From Synaphobranchus kaupii (taxonomy: Eukaryota > Chordata > Actinopteri > Anguilliformes > Synaphobranchidae), in assembly GCA_029718625.1 (NCBI GenBank), contig CM056378.1:63387027-63451026 (forward strand): 64,000 nt of DNA, in the 5' to 3' direction. Below the pieces are notes generated by a model. It saw only the letters and a list, made by a program, of their open reading frames with translations. It had not been told where the DNA came from and ran no database searches. The position numbers and the translations under genes are program-made. Of the stretch, positions 11,196 through 21,740 are shown piece by piece. Numbering within the stretch: the first letter of the stretch is position 1; every line of letters starts with the position of its first letter.

Positions 11196-12353
11196 CTTTA
11201 TTTATGTATTATAGAGTGGACTGCCGCTTTGTCCCTATGATGCAACTTGTGACCCTCTGTGGCTGCCTCGCCAACACAACAGAACAACCAACAATCCTGC
11301 CTACTCCACCTAATAAGGTGGTATGTAAAATTGCACACTCGCCTTGATTGCTGGTATTGATTGCCTTGCTGCCTGTGATGATACGTCAGTGGTCGTTGCG
11401 ATGATACGTCAGTGGTCATTGCGACCACATATAAAACTAGTTAGAATAATGACTAAGCATATTCTCTATATTTTACTCATTAATGTGGCTCATGTCCAAA
11501 ACATTCCGAACTTAAAATAAGTTACACAAGCTCTGGCCTCCTTATCCAGCTATGTGCTACACACTACAAAAACATCTACACTGTAGCAAAACACAGTCCA
11601 ATGCATTAACACACACACACACACACACTTATTGTATAACTAATTACTCATTTACTATTACCCATCAATAGACATTCAGTCTATAAGATGATGGCTGTCA
11701 TTGCAGCAAGACACGTACGGGTGTGTTTGAAATATCCAAAACTGAACGTTCTAAATGACTGCATAACAATGGGGGCTAATTAACTGGCCCATTCTAGCTA
11801 ACGCTCAAAAACGAGAATTTGTGGATACACGCATCATGAATGGTAAGAATGAATACATTTTTAATCATGAAGCAAATCGTGTTACAGAATACAAGAGTAA
11901 TTAGTATTTGAATCAAACAAGCAAAACAACGTCTATTATAACAAAGCAAATAAAAACTTTATCAACAAGAAACCCCATGATAAATGGAAATGTGATTTTT
12001 AGGTCACACTAATGGCGAAAGTAGTGCTAGTAAGCATAGTTATGATTATTTCAGGCCTGACAAACATCTGTATCACTCAGGCAGAAACTGAAACAGTTCA
12101 TAGTAAACTGACAGCTTGTTCAGTGTAACAGTAGGTTACACTGAACATTTTGAACATTGTTTGCACGGGACAGAACTCGGATAGAGCTCGGAGTTGACTG
12201 CTGCGATTTTGGCATTTTATTATTTTATCAATTTACTATTTTAACATTTTATCATTTTATTGTTTTATAATTTTTATTGTTTTATTATTTTTAGCACGAT
12301 TTTAGCATTTTATTATTTTTATTTTCCACTAACTATTTGTTTAACGGTAAGAC
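11196..12353. other. No gene recognised; upstream flank of L2
   Basis: AT-rich spacer with an AC dinucleotide run at about 11611-11628 and a TTTTATTATTTT-rich stretch at 12215-12330 just before the L2 first ORF. The latter may be the decayed 5' UTR of the LINE. A short tandem repeat of GATGATACGTCAGTGGTC lies at 11378-11418. Confidence 0.4.
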
Positions 12354-14059
12354 ATGGAGAGCAGCGGTGAGGTGGACACTGAAATGGAACTTATAAACAT
12401 CAAAGCAGAGCTGAGGACTATGGAGTGGGAGATCCACAAGCTAGTGGAGCGACAGATGCGGCTAAACACAAGAATGGCCATGTTGGAGGCGGCAGGGGCC
12501 AGTGATGCTACCCGTATGGCTGGGGCAGAAATCCAGTCCAGTCCCAATGCTGAGGATGAGGATGAGCCGCAAGGCCGCAGCAACGCCGGTGCCCTGGCTA
12601 CATCTACGCCGAAAAATTCCCACCTGTGCCTGCCGACCCCTCTGCGCCCTCCGCGCCTCAGGCCGGGCGCAGAGTTTTTCACCCATGCACCCACGGATGG
12701 AGTTTGGATACGCCAGAGCCACAGATGCAGTAAAGGCCGCCCGAGATCCCCTCCACCACCAGCCCCGGATTTTACCACCAAAAACCGGTTTGAAGTTCTC
12801 AGCTCCCCTGCATCTTTGTCACCCTCACTGCTGTCAACATTGGACAAAATGGATAATGTTGTCATCATTGGAGACTCCATTATGCGAAATCTGGACACCA
12901 CGATTGACCAAAAACGTTTCAATGATTTTAAAGGAACTATATGTAACAAATTTACTGTATTAATCATAAAATGACCATGATATGTAATCAGAGATTAAGA
13001 AAACATGCTTAGTCGACAACAATGCTACAGCCAGTATGTTCTCCTTTGAAATTTCCATTCCGGGTCGGAACGTCTGTATTTGTTTTGGCCTGTGTGGTTC
13101 ACTATTCTCCGAGTTGACTCCGCCCACTGCCCATTACGAACAACCAGATGTACTCCAGCAGCCGATTTACCTAAGTTCAACATCGTTTTCATTTAGCTAG
13201 CTAGCTAAAGATTTAAATATATATATGTATATAGTTACTAGCTAAACATACCACTAACGTTAACTTATATCTGTGTGACTGTAAACATAGCCAGCCATGC
13301 ATCTAGCTAACATTGACAGTTGTAAAAAAATCCACATGAGCTGGTTTATAATTTGCAAACAATAAGTAAATTGCAAACGTATACATTAGCTGATCAACTT
13401 ACAGTGTAGGACTCGTTGTCGCTTGTCATTGTCATTGTCAAAATAGAATAAGCTTGTCTCAAAAATAATGTTACGCTCAGCTCGTCTTGCGCTCGTGTTC
13501 GTTCAGTGTCCTCAACCTGGCAACCCTTGTGAGCTTCGAGTCTGGGGAGGAGGGGGCAGGCGGAGACAACACTCTCTAATATTGTGAATTTGGACTGCAG
13601 TACCCATTTTAAACGCTCAGTGTCAATGTTACATATAGCTCCTTTAAAGTACACTGTTTCCCCGGAGCGAGAGTTTCTGACCTTGCACATTTAGCCCCAA
13701 CAGTAAACACAGACCACTCTGCTACAGTTATTATTCACGCTGGCACAAACGACATCAGGCTACGGAAATCCTTAAGAAAGACTTTATTTCATTGTACAGC
13801 AAGATAAAATCCTCTGCTCACAAAATTATAATGTCTGGCCCACTTCCTGTCTGCAACCGTGGCATTTTAAGTTTTCAGTCGTCTGTTTTTGCTTAACGAC
13901 TGGCTTAAAACCTGGTGTTTTGTGAACAATTTGGATTTTATTGACAATTGGGATTTTTTCTGGGGTAGGTCTGCATTATTCAGAAGGGATGGTCTTCACC
14001 CGAGTCGCAACAGAACGTCAGTACTGGACAAAAACTTTATGGACCATCTATTGTTATAA
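12354..14059 (+). pseudogene. L2 ORF1 with esterase domain, split by MITE
   Basis: The reading frame from ATG 12354 gives a predicted coiled coil at residues about 8-45 (ELINIKAELRTMEWEIHKL then VERQ), a proline-rich linker, then VVIIGDSIMRNLD at about residues 168-180. This is the block I motif of SGNH/GDSL esterases found in L2 ORF1 proteins. The MITE at 12933-13642 cuts the frame after KRFNDF. Coding resumes at 13649 with HCFPGARVSDL, AGTNDIRLRKS and, near 13990-14050, GLHPSRN and FMDHL, which carry the remaining esterase blocks, with frameshifts. Confidence 0.8.
12933..13642. mobile_element. 710-bp MITE inside L2 ORF1, TTTAAA flanks
   Basis: The ends are GGAACTATATGTAAC at 12933 and, in complement, GGAGCTATATGTAAC at 13642. 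TTTAAA stands on both sides (12927-12932 and 13643-13648) and the L2 frame is continuous across the gap. There is no transposase. The superfamily is not certain: TTTAAA could be a duplication of that hexamer or of an internal TTA or TAA, which PIF/Harbinger elements duplicate. Confidence 0.75.
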
Positions 14060-14129
14060 CATGAGGACTTTTCAATGAAAAATCAAGGTACTCCTATACA
14101 TAGGCATGTAAGAAATTAATTGCTTGAAA

Positions 14130-17100
14130 ATCTTGTATATACCTACATACTGTGATGTCCACAATATTGAAACTGTAATTTCTGATAGAAAAACCAAAGC
14201 ACAGAAACAGTCGAAGAGAAGGTCTAGTCTGATTATTGTACCCCTGAAAGGTCGTAGCCCAGTGAAAAAGTTTGGCCATGAACAAAAGGTAAACATGGCT
14301 TTGTTAAACATCCGGGCACTTACTAATAAGACTTTTGGTGGAAATTATCTTATCAGTGAACGGAAGCTAGATTTTATTTTTCTGACTGAAACATGGCTCG
14401 GTTCAGATGGAGCCTCTCTCTTAACTGAAGCCTCTCCTCCAAATTAGTTTTATCCACTCGACACATGAGGCTAAGAGAGGAGGAGGACTGACAGCTATTT
14501 TTTCAGACACTTTTAAATGCAAGCATTTGCATTTTGGTAGTTTTTCATCTTTAGAATATCAGGCTATTATACTGGAAAGTCAAACATCAGTGCAGTTGAT
14601 TACTATTTATCGACCACCAAAGCATACAGCTTCATTCCTACCCAAAATGTCTGAAGTACTGTCAGTCTGTTTTACTAACCATGATAGGATTCTTATAACT
14701 GGTGATTTTAATTTGCATATTGATAATGTCTCGGACTGCAAGGCTATGGAATTTATGTAACTTTTACATTCCTTTGCTTTTACTCAACATATTGTTGGGC
14801 CAACCCACAACCGTGGCCACACCCTTGATCTAGTGTTCTCTAGAGGTCTGAATATTGTAGTTGATATTAATATATCAGATCACTACTGTCTGTTTTTTAA
14901 CGTGACTCGCTGGTTTAGCAAAAAACGACACAGCGTTTCATTAAAATACTTTTTTTAGTCCGTCTTCAGCCGCCAAGTTCCCTTTTTAAATGCGTAGTCT
15001 ACCTCTCTCAGTTGAATTCTCATCGACACATGAAAAAGTCAATCACTTCAACTCTAAATTGAGATCAGCTCTCGACGTAGTGGCACCTGTGAAAATTAAA
15101 AAGAAATCACAGGCTAAAGTAATGCCTTGGAAAAATGAGCAAATACGTCTGCTCTAGAGGGAGTGCCATAGAGCCGAGCGAAGGTGGAGAAAAAACAAAC
15201 TAACAATCCACCGAGAGATCCTTACAAAATCCCTATATGTTTATAACAAAGCTTTACGCTGTGAGAGGCAGGCATACTTCTCTAAGATTATCAGTGAAAG
15301 CAGGAACAACCCTAGAATCTTATTTTCTATCATCAATCGCCTTTTAAATCATTCCCAGTTTTGTGAACAAATATGCCATGTCTCACAGTCAAAATGTGAG
15401 GAGTTTGCATCATTTTTTGATAATAAGATCGTTAATATCTGAGCTGGTATTGTGAATAATGTTGAAAATCAAAAAAATCTGATTGTTAGTGGCTCTCGGG
15501 GAAATATAAATTATTTTAGTAAAATTAGTGAAGGGGAATTATTTTGCAGTTGAAGTCATGCATTTGCTCCCTGGATGCAATTCCCACTACTTTCTTTAAG
15601 GAGGTCTTAGATAGTTTGATTGGTGATGTACTGGATATTTTAAATTGCTCTCTAGAAACAGGCATATTTCCAGATGCACTCAAAACAGCTCTAGTGAAGC
15701 CCTTACTCAAGAAGCATAATCTTGATTCTTCTGTTTTAAGCAATTATCTATTTCCAGACCTATTTCCAACCTGCCTTTTCTGAGTAAGATATTGGAAAAG
15801 GCAGTCTTTAAACAGTTGGAAGCGTTCTTACAGGACAACAAGATTCATGAAAAATTTCAGTCCAGTTTTAGAAGGGGACACAGTACTGAAACAGCGCTTG
15901 TAAAAGTAATCAACGATCTTAGAGTGAGCGCCGATAATACAAATGTTTCTATTCTTGTACTTCTCGATCTGAGTGCTGCCTTTGATACAGTTGATCATGG
16001 CTTACTTCTAAAACGTTTTGATAATTGGATTGGTCTCTCAGACACAGCCCTGAACTGGTTTAATTCTTACCTTACTGGCAGAAGATATTCTGTTAGTCTC
16101 GGTGACCATGTTTCAGACAAGCATGACATTTTGTCTGGTATTCCACAGGGTTCTGTTCTTGGTCCTTTACTGTTTTGTCTATATATGCTGCCACTTGTTT
16201 GTGTTTGAATTTTCATTGTTATGCTGTTGACACTCAGTTATACACTGCCTGGCCAAAAAAAAAGTCGCACACTGTAATATTTTGTTGGACCGCCTTTAGC
16301 TTTGATTACGGCGCGCATTCGTCGTGGCATTGTTTCGACAACCTTATGCAATGTCACAACATTTATTTCCGTCCAGAGTTGCATTCATTTTTGGCCGAGA
16401 TCTTGTATTGACGACGGGAGAGTCGAACCACTCCGTAAAGTCTTCTCCAGCACATCCCAAAGACTTTGCATAACGTTGCTGAGCCTAGACCTGACCAATT
16501 GAAGCAACCCCAGATCATAACACTGCCTCCAGAGGCTTGTACAGTGGTCACTATGCATGACGGGTGCAACAGCGACTTTTTTTTTGGCCATGCAGTGTAT
16601 TTATCTATGCCAGCACCAGATGATACTGATACCCTAAATCCCTTGATAAATTGCCTATCCAGCATTACACAGTGGATGAGTAAAAATTTCCTCAAACTAA
16701 ATGAAGACAATTCGTATAATTGGTACAAATGCACAGAGAAAAAAGATATTAAGCACATTTGGAAGTTTGGCTCTACAGAATAAGCCTGAAGTAAAAAACC
16801 TGTGTGTTATTCTTGACTCTGAGTTGGATTTTAAATCACATATCAACAATGTTACAAAGATTGCCTTTTTTCATTTAAGAAATATTGTAAGAGTTAGACC
16901 CTACCTCTCACTGGAAGATGCGAAAAAGTTGACCCATGCTTTTGTATTCTCTCGCCTAGATTATTGCAATGCACTATTTACTGGATTACCTAAAAAAACT
17001 ATTGATAGGCTGCAACTTGCAACTTGTACAAAATGCAGCAGCCAGAATTTTCACAAAAACCAGGAAAAGAGAACATATTACACCAGTTCTAGCCTCATTG

Positions 17101-17226
17101 CACTGGCTCCCTGTAATGTTGAGGATTGATTTTAAAATTATTTTACTTGTTTATAAGGCCCTAAATGGTTTAGCACCTTCATACTTCTGTGATTGCTTAT
17201 CTAAGTATGTTCCAAACCGTTCCCTT
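14130..17226 (+). pseudogene. L2 ORF2: endonuclease-reverse transcriptase, broken
   Basis: Endonuclease pieces are NIRALTNKT and FIFLTETWLGSDGASL (14300-14420), and ITGDFNLHID (about 14698-14727). RT pieces are SLDAIPTTFFKEVL, FPDALKTALVKPLLKKHN, FQSSFRRGHSTETALVKV, motif A LLDLSAAFDTVDHGLLLKRF, and motif B GIPQGSVLGPLLFCLY (to about 16190). The catalytic YADD is mutated to YAVD at about 16220, and a Tc1 remnant follows. After it come MSKNFLKLNEDNS, SELDFKSHINNV, FSRLDYCNALFTGLPKK and HITPVLASLHWLPV. Several frameshifts and stops occur. Confidence 0.85.
16243..16597 (-). mobile_element. Tc1-like element, 355-bp deletion derivative
   Basis: Inverted ends CACTGCCTGGCCAAAAAAA (16243) and, in complement, CACTGCATGGCC (16597) are flanked by TA (16241-16242 and 16598-16599). 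Inside are antisense scraps of a Tc1 transposase region, such as GTTGGACCGCCTTTAGC and CTTCTCCAGCACATCCCAAA. Most of the gene is missing. The L2 reading frame is interrupted exactly here, so the insertion is younger than the LINE. Confidence 0.82.
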
Positions 17227-17229
17227 TGA

Positions 17230-17707
17230 TCGTCTAGTGCTGGCTTGCTCAATGCCCCAAAAATGAATTACAAAAGTATGGTGAAGCAGCTTTCTGTTCT
17301 TATGCACCAAAGGTTTGGAACAAACTCCCATCACAAATAAGACAAGCAACCTCTGTCGATAGCTTTAAGAAACTGCTCAAAACCCATTTTTATGATTTTG
17401 CTTTCAATTAATTCCACCTTTTTATTTTAACACCATTGTTATTATTTTATATTTATATACTTATACTTGTTTTATGCTTTTTATATCTTAGGATTATCAA
17501 TTTATTTTATTACTATTATTATTTTATTTTATTATTTTTATTTTATCAATTTATTTAACTTTACTATTATCGTTTTCAATTTATTTATTACTATTATTAT
17601 CTTATTTCTTATCTTATCTTAATACCTGTGTTATTGATTTCCATTGTTTGTCTTGTAAAGCACTTTGAGCTGCATTTTATGTTATGAGAGGTGCTATATA
17701 AATAAAG

Positions 17708-17740
<33 letters not shown>

Positions 17741-17741
17741 G
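17230..17741 (+). repeat. L2 3' UTR and ATT microsatellite tail
   Basis: A T/A-rich UTR with repeated TTTATTATT ends in GTAAAGCACTTTGAGCTGC and GTGCTATATAAATAAAG, followed by about eleven ATT units. The terminal hairpin and microsatellite are used by L2 reverse transcriptase for target priming. Confidence 0.8.
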
Positions 17742-17742
17742 C

Positions 17743-18138
17743 TACACTGGGAAAGAAAATACCATCTAAAAACGACAGCAATTTTGCCAATGAGAAACAA
17801 TTTTAATGAAGGGGGAAAACTGTATAAATCCTGTTATTTTATGGGATGACTGTTCATTATTATTGCTGTTATTCTACATGACTTTGACAGTGTTAAAAAA
17901 AACAAATTGTGAAATGTTTTTACAGTGTACTGCGTGGAAAAAAATAAATTTTTAAAGATAAATGTTTGTAAAAAAAATTCTAAAAACTGTCAAAGTCATG
18001 TAGAATAATTCTTTTAACAGGCATCACCTAAAATAACAGGATTTATACATTTCTTTCCCATTTATTAAATGGTTTTTCAATGGAAACATTGCTGCCAGTC
18101 TTTTCACCGTGTACTTACGAGATATTTCTTACAGTGTA
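17743..18138. mobile_element. Palindromic MITE after the L2 tail
   Basis: The two halves are reverse complements: TATAAATCCTGTTATTTTA near 17822 against TAAAATAACAGGATTTATA near 18031, and ATTCTACATGACTTTGACAG near 17871 against its complement near 17986-18006. The ends are TACACTG and CAGTGTA. No coding capacity is present. It lies immediately at the LINE tail, perhaps targeted to the AT-rich microsatellite. Confidence 0.7.
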
Positions 18139-18925
18139 ACCATTCCAAACATGCAAAATCTCTCATTTAAATGTGGCTGTTTGCGGCTGGAGTAATTTAC
18201 ATAATGACTCTTCATTGATCACCCACAAAGTGTGAAATGATAACATGCAAATACTTTGGCTGCGCCTGCGAAATAACACCTCATATTTGGGATCTTAGTA
18301 AATCGACCCCTATCAGTACAGACAATCTGAAAGAAAACTCAAATTCCCAATGTTCATGTGTTCTGAAAGTTGACATGGTTGTACACATTGAGTGCATGAG
18401 TATTCACTGAGATACTTTTTGTTTAAAAAATCTTTGAGATATGGACTACATGAGATTATCCTGACAAAATGTTACTCTGCTTAAACAAATTTTAGTATAA
18501 AATAGTGTCTATGTTCACGACATCAAAAAGATTTAAAGCGGAGGGAATTTCAATACAGATATTGTAAATATGAAGAAATGTTCTAAAGAACAGATTTATA
18601 AAAAGTTTTGAGGCCCAACAATTAAGGCCTCAAACAGAATGCAGAGTCCAGATGAAATCATGTTTTGTCTCTGAGAACCAAACTGATATTTGAAAGTCTC
18701 TAAAAGCTGGTTCACGCCCACCCCTCTTACCGTTGACACTTGCACCCTCGTTTGGGTTACTGAAGCCATCCCCCTTGACTTTAATTCTCCTCAGGATACC
18801 ACCATCTTCTGTCAGCACCTCACCTTTGTAGTTGAGAAGTTCAACCTGAAAGAGCAGATGCCGATGTTAGGGTGGATTTAGTTTATTATTATTTATACAG
18901 GGTAGGTTGACTGAGCATGCATTTT
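18139..18925. other. No gene recognised
   Basis: AT-rich spacer. Opposed short frames at 18630-18881 show no known domain. Confidence 0.4.
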
Positions 18926-18929
18926 TTTA

Positions 18930-19145
18930 CAGCAATGCCCTGTTAACGCCACCCACAATTAGCCTAACCTGAACCTGCATTCTTTGGATTGTTGGAAGAA
19001 CCTGGTGTACCCGGAGGAAACCCACACGGTCACAAGTAGAACATGCAGACTCCACACAGAATGACCCAGGCCAGAATTTGAACCCAGGAGGGTTCAGTGT
19101 GAGGTGACAGTGCTATCCAATGCACCACCATGCTGCCCACAGGGG
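18930..19145. repeat. Dispersed fish repeat (ACCCGGAGGAAACCCAC type)
   Basis: The stretch contains TACCCGGAGGAAACCCACAC, GAACATGCAGACTCCACACA and CAATGCACCACCATGCTGCC. These are the hallmarks of a very abundant dispersed repeat in fish genomes, probably a SINE or LINE 3' piece. A related, oppositely placed part of this family lies at 63555-63690. Confidence 0.65.
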
Positions 19146-19661
19146 TAAGGTTGGTTTTGTGCAGTGTCTTCAGAGATTTTAGTTATATTTATAGTCTACC
19201 ATGTTCTAAAATGGAAATTCCTAATTTGTTAACACTTCCGTGTTCATGGTAGGAATAGTGAAGTAGGGATAAGACAGTTCTGGCATTACTTTGCAAGTAG
19301 AAAACAGACGGATTCCACCAGTCACAACCTACATTAATAACAACCTATAGAACAACGCTAATGGTAATTGGAGGGTGCCTTGTGGGTTAAGTAGGAAGTA
19401 GTATCCTCCAGTCACCATCCGTACTGTTCTAATGACATCATAAACAAGATCTTCAACAACCAATACCAAATACTCAAGCAATGGGCAGTATAAGAACTTT
19501 TTTGCGTTCAGGATTTAAAAAAAAAAAACATTCAAAATTTCACCAGAATAATAAGTGCTAAACATAGAAGTACTTATTTTCTTATAATAATTGAAATGGT
19601 TATATTTTAGTAATATAAATATTAAGACATATATTAAGAAATAATGAATTTTGATTTCATT
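19146..19661. other. No feature recognised
   Basis: AT-rich spacer left of the Gypsy-1 LTR. Nothing supportable is seen. Confidence 0.4.
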
Positions 19662-20288
19662 TTTGTCTTTGCGACCGCGAGGGGATCACCCACAGATGTG
19701 AAGTACCACTAATACAGGAGAAAGGAATTAGATCTCCGTGAATGGAGCAGAAAGATAAACAAAAAAGTAAAATAACTCCTAGTGTACAGCCAAAGAATAG
19801 CAACCCAGAAAAGTGGGCGAAAAGCTTGCAGACTTGAGCAGAAAACAGGAGAAAAGAAAAGGAATGCCGGTAGCTCAATAACTACCAAAGAGCTAATATA
19901 AAAGGTAAACGGAAACGAGGCGAACCCGAGGTACTATCTCAAACAGAGACAGGGTAAAGAAAAGCAAGAAAGGAACTGAATGAGAAAGGAAAACAAAACT
20001 TCTTAAAACTAAGAGTACTCCTAACTCACTAAGGCAAGTCCCACATATATGTTGAGCAATTAGCCAAAGGACAAGTGGTCGCCTGAATCCTATACTGTCG
20101 TTACCTGGCTTAGCGTGGCAAGAATGACACAAAAGTAACGAAACAGGAAATAGCTGCTCTTAAATAACCAGCACGCTGGCACAGGTGAAACAAATAAGTG
20201 CCAGGTGGGCGGAAAAACACAGCAGGGGCGCCGTCCCGCAGCACCGAAAGGAAACATCCGCAGAACCGGCGAGCTGCAAGACCATGAC
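19662..20288 (-). repeat. 3' LTR of Gypsy-1
   Basis: The block starts TGTCTTTGCGACC and ends in CCATGACA at 20287, just before the C-run that marks the polypurine tract on the minus strand. Bases 19675-20095 match 29352-29772 closely (for example GAGGCGAACCCGAGGTACTA and CACTAAGGCAAGTCCCACAT), so two copies of this LTR family lie in the window. The left 30 bp differ from the second copy because of a small deletion. Confidence 0.8.
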
Positions 20289-20289
20289 A

Positions 20290-20843
20290 GGACCCCCCCC
20301 CCTCTGAGGATCAGCCCCAGACGGTCCTTCAGAACCACGCCTGCGAAAGTCCTCTATAAGTCCTGGATCCAAAATGTGCTGGGACGGGACCCAGCAGTGT
20401 TCCTCAGGGCCATAGCCCTCCCAATCCACAAGGTACTGCTTCCCTCTGCCCACCCATCTCTCGGCCAGGATACGCCGCACAGTATAAGCCGGGCTCCCCT
20501 CAATAACCCGAGGAGGAGGCAGCTTTTCGGTAGGAGCCAATGCGCTAACAAGCACCGGCTTCAGTCGGGAGAAGTGGAATGTAGGGTGAATCCTCATGGA
20601 CCGAGGAAGCTGAAGGCGCACCGTAACCGGGTTTATTCTGTGAATAACTCCGTATCCTGGAGGGCACAAACAGGCAATTAGGAGGTCCCCCACCTAGATC
20701 TGGGTCCCAACGCTGGGCTCCTAGCACAAAGGCTTCTATGTCCCACATGACCGGGGCTAGAATGCAAGCAGTGGGAACAATAGGCTCCGGCGGGCGGTCA
20801 TCCTCGGACCGGTCAAAAATCCGAGAGAGGGCATCCGGTTTAA
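20290..20843 (-). pseudogene. Gypsy-1 integrase C-terminus with chromodomain
   Basis: The minus-strand translation gives the end of the RNase H linker (NVKPDALSRIFD, then APVMWDIEAFVLGAQ), directly followed by integrase C-terminal residues ([28 protein letters not shown]). The zinc finger and DDE core are therefore deleted. Next is the chromodomain: [40 protein letters not shown]. Chromodomains of these elements read histone marks and direct integration. The frame continues into the LTR without meaning. Confidence 0.82.
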
Positions 20844-21712
20844 CCCTATTTACTTTGGCCCTTTTGAGGCAATGTCCTCCTGGTTTCTACTAGTTTTATT
20901 TAAATGTCAATATCTAAAAAAATATTCCCTGCAAAATCTATGGTTTTAAGTTTGAACTGAAGAAGAAGCTGTATCATTCAGAAATTTGCTACAGAATACT
21001 TTATTTATTTCAGAATAGTCACATACAGTATATATATAATAACCATAACATACGTCGCCTAATGTATTTAAATACGTTTAAAAAAGAACGTACGAAAGCG
21101 CGTGTGTATTCACACAAGTACAGCAACTTATTTCAGCCCTCAGTGCGAGGGGTGGTCACTGCGGAAATGTCGACTGTACGGGACTTTGGCGAAATATAAC
21201 AAGATAAACTCTTCAGGGTTCATGAGAAAACAGCTGTAGCTGAATATACTGGTAAGTACTTGGTTTCTTAAACATATTTATACGAGAGATTTTGGAGCAA
21301 AAAATGAGGTGTCTTCTAAACCGAAAGTGGATCAGGTACTGTATATAGTACAGTAAGCAAGGGAAAATGGCGAATACTCATTTGTACAACGTTTTAAAAA
21401 TATATTATTGTTTCTATACGTCAACATGATTTTCTTAGCGTGTATAAACGGTGCATTTGATGCATTTTACAGTCTGTGGCTGTAGCCAGAGGAAGGTCGT
21501 AAGTGCTGTGGGCTACTAATAGCACCCTCTTAATTTATTGCACGGCAGTGTAACTGGAGAAGCTGCGGTTTTCGCAAGAGGCTACCCTTTAAAAAAATAC
21601 TGCGTCAAAATTTTCGGGGTTTTCTTAAAGCTGTAGTTTATATTTTCAGATGAACATGAATACTGTAACTGAGTCGCATGCGTCTCAAATACTAGGGGTG
21701 AAGTCTATAAGG
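20844..21712. mobile_element. TTAA-flanked piggyBac-like MITE in Gypsy-1
   Basis: Gypsy-1 sequence breaks at GGCATCCGGTTTAA and resumes as TTAACATTCTTGGAACCC, so TTAA is duplicated (20840-20843 and 21713-21716). The inner ends are CCCTATTTACTT and, in complement, CCTTATAGACTT, an imperfect inverted repeat of piggyBac style. The 869-bp interior has no recognisable transposase. Confidence 0.72.
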
Positions 21713-21740
21713 TTAACATTCTTGGAACCCGGACGATAGG

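Larger units (their letters stand above)
12354..17741 (+). mobile_element. L2-type LINE, near full length, decayed
   Basis: The order is ORF1 with a coiled coil and a GDSIMRN esterase motif, ORF2 with endonuclease and reverse transcriptase, a T-rich 3' UTR, the terminus GTGCTATATAAATAAAGTTT and an ATT microsatellite tail (about 17709-17740). That arrangement and the C-terminal signature LDYCNALFTGLPKK identify the L2 clade. Two younger DNA elements sit inside it: 12933-13642 in ORF1 and 16243-16597 in the RT. Many frameshifts and stops show that it cannot be autonomous. Confidence 0.88.

Noticed and set aside
12341..12967. A 208-codon minus-strand frame
   Set aside because: Antisense shadow of the L2 ORF1, which has the real motifs on the plus strand.
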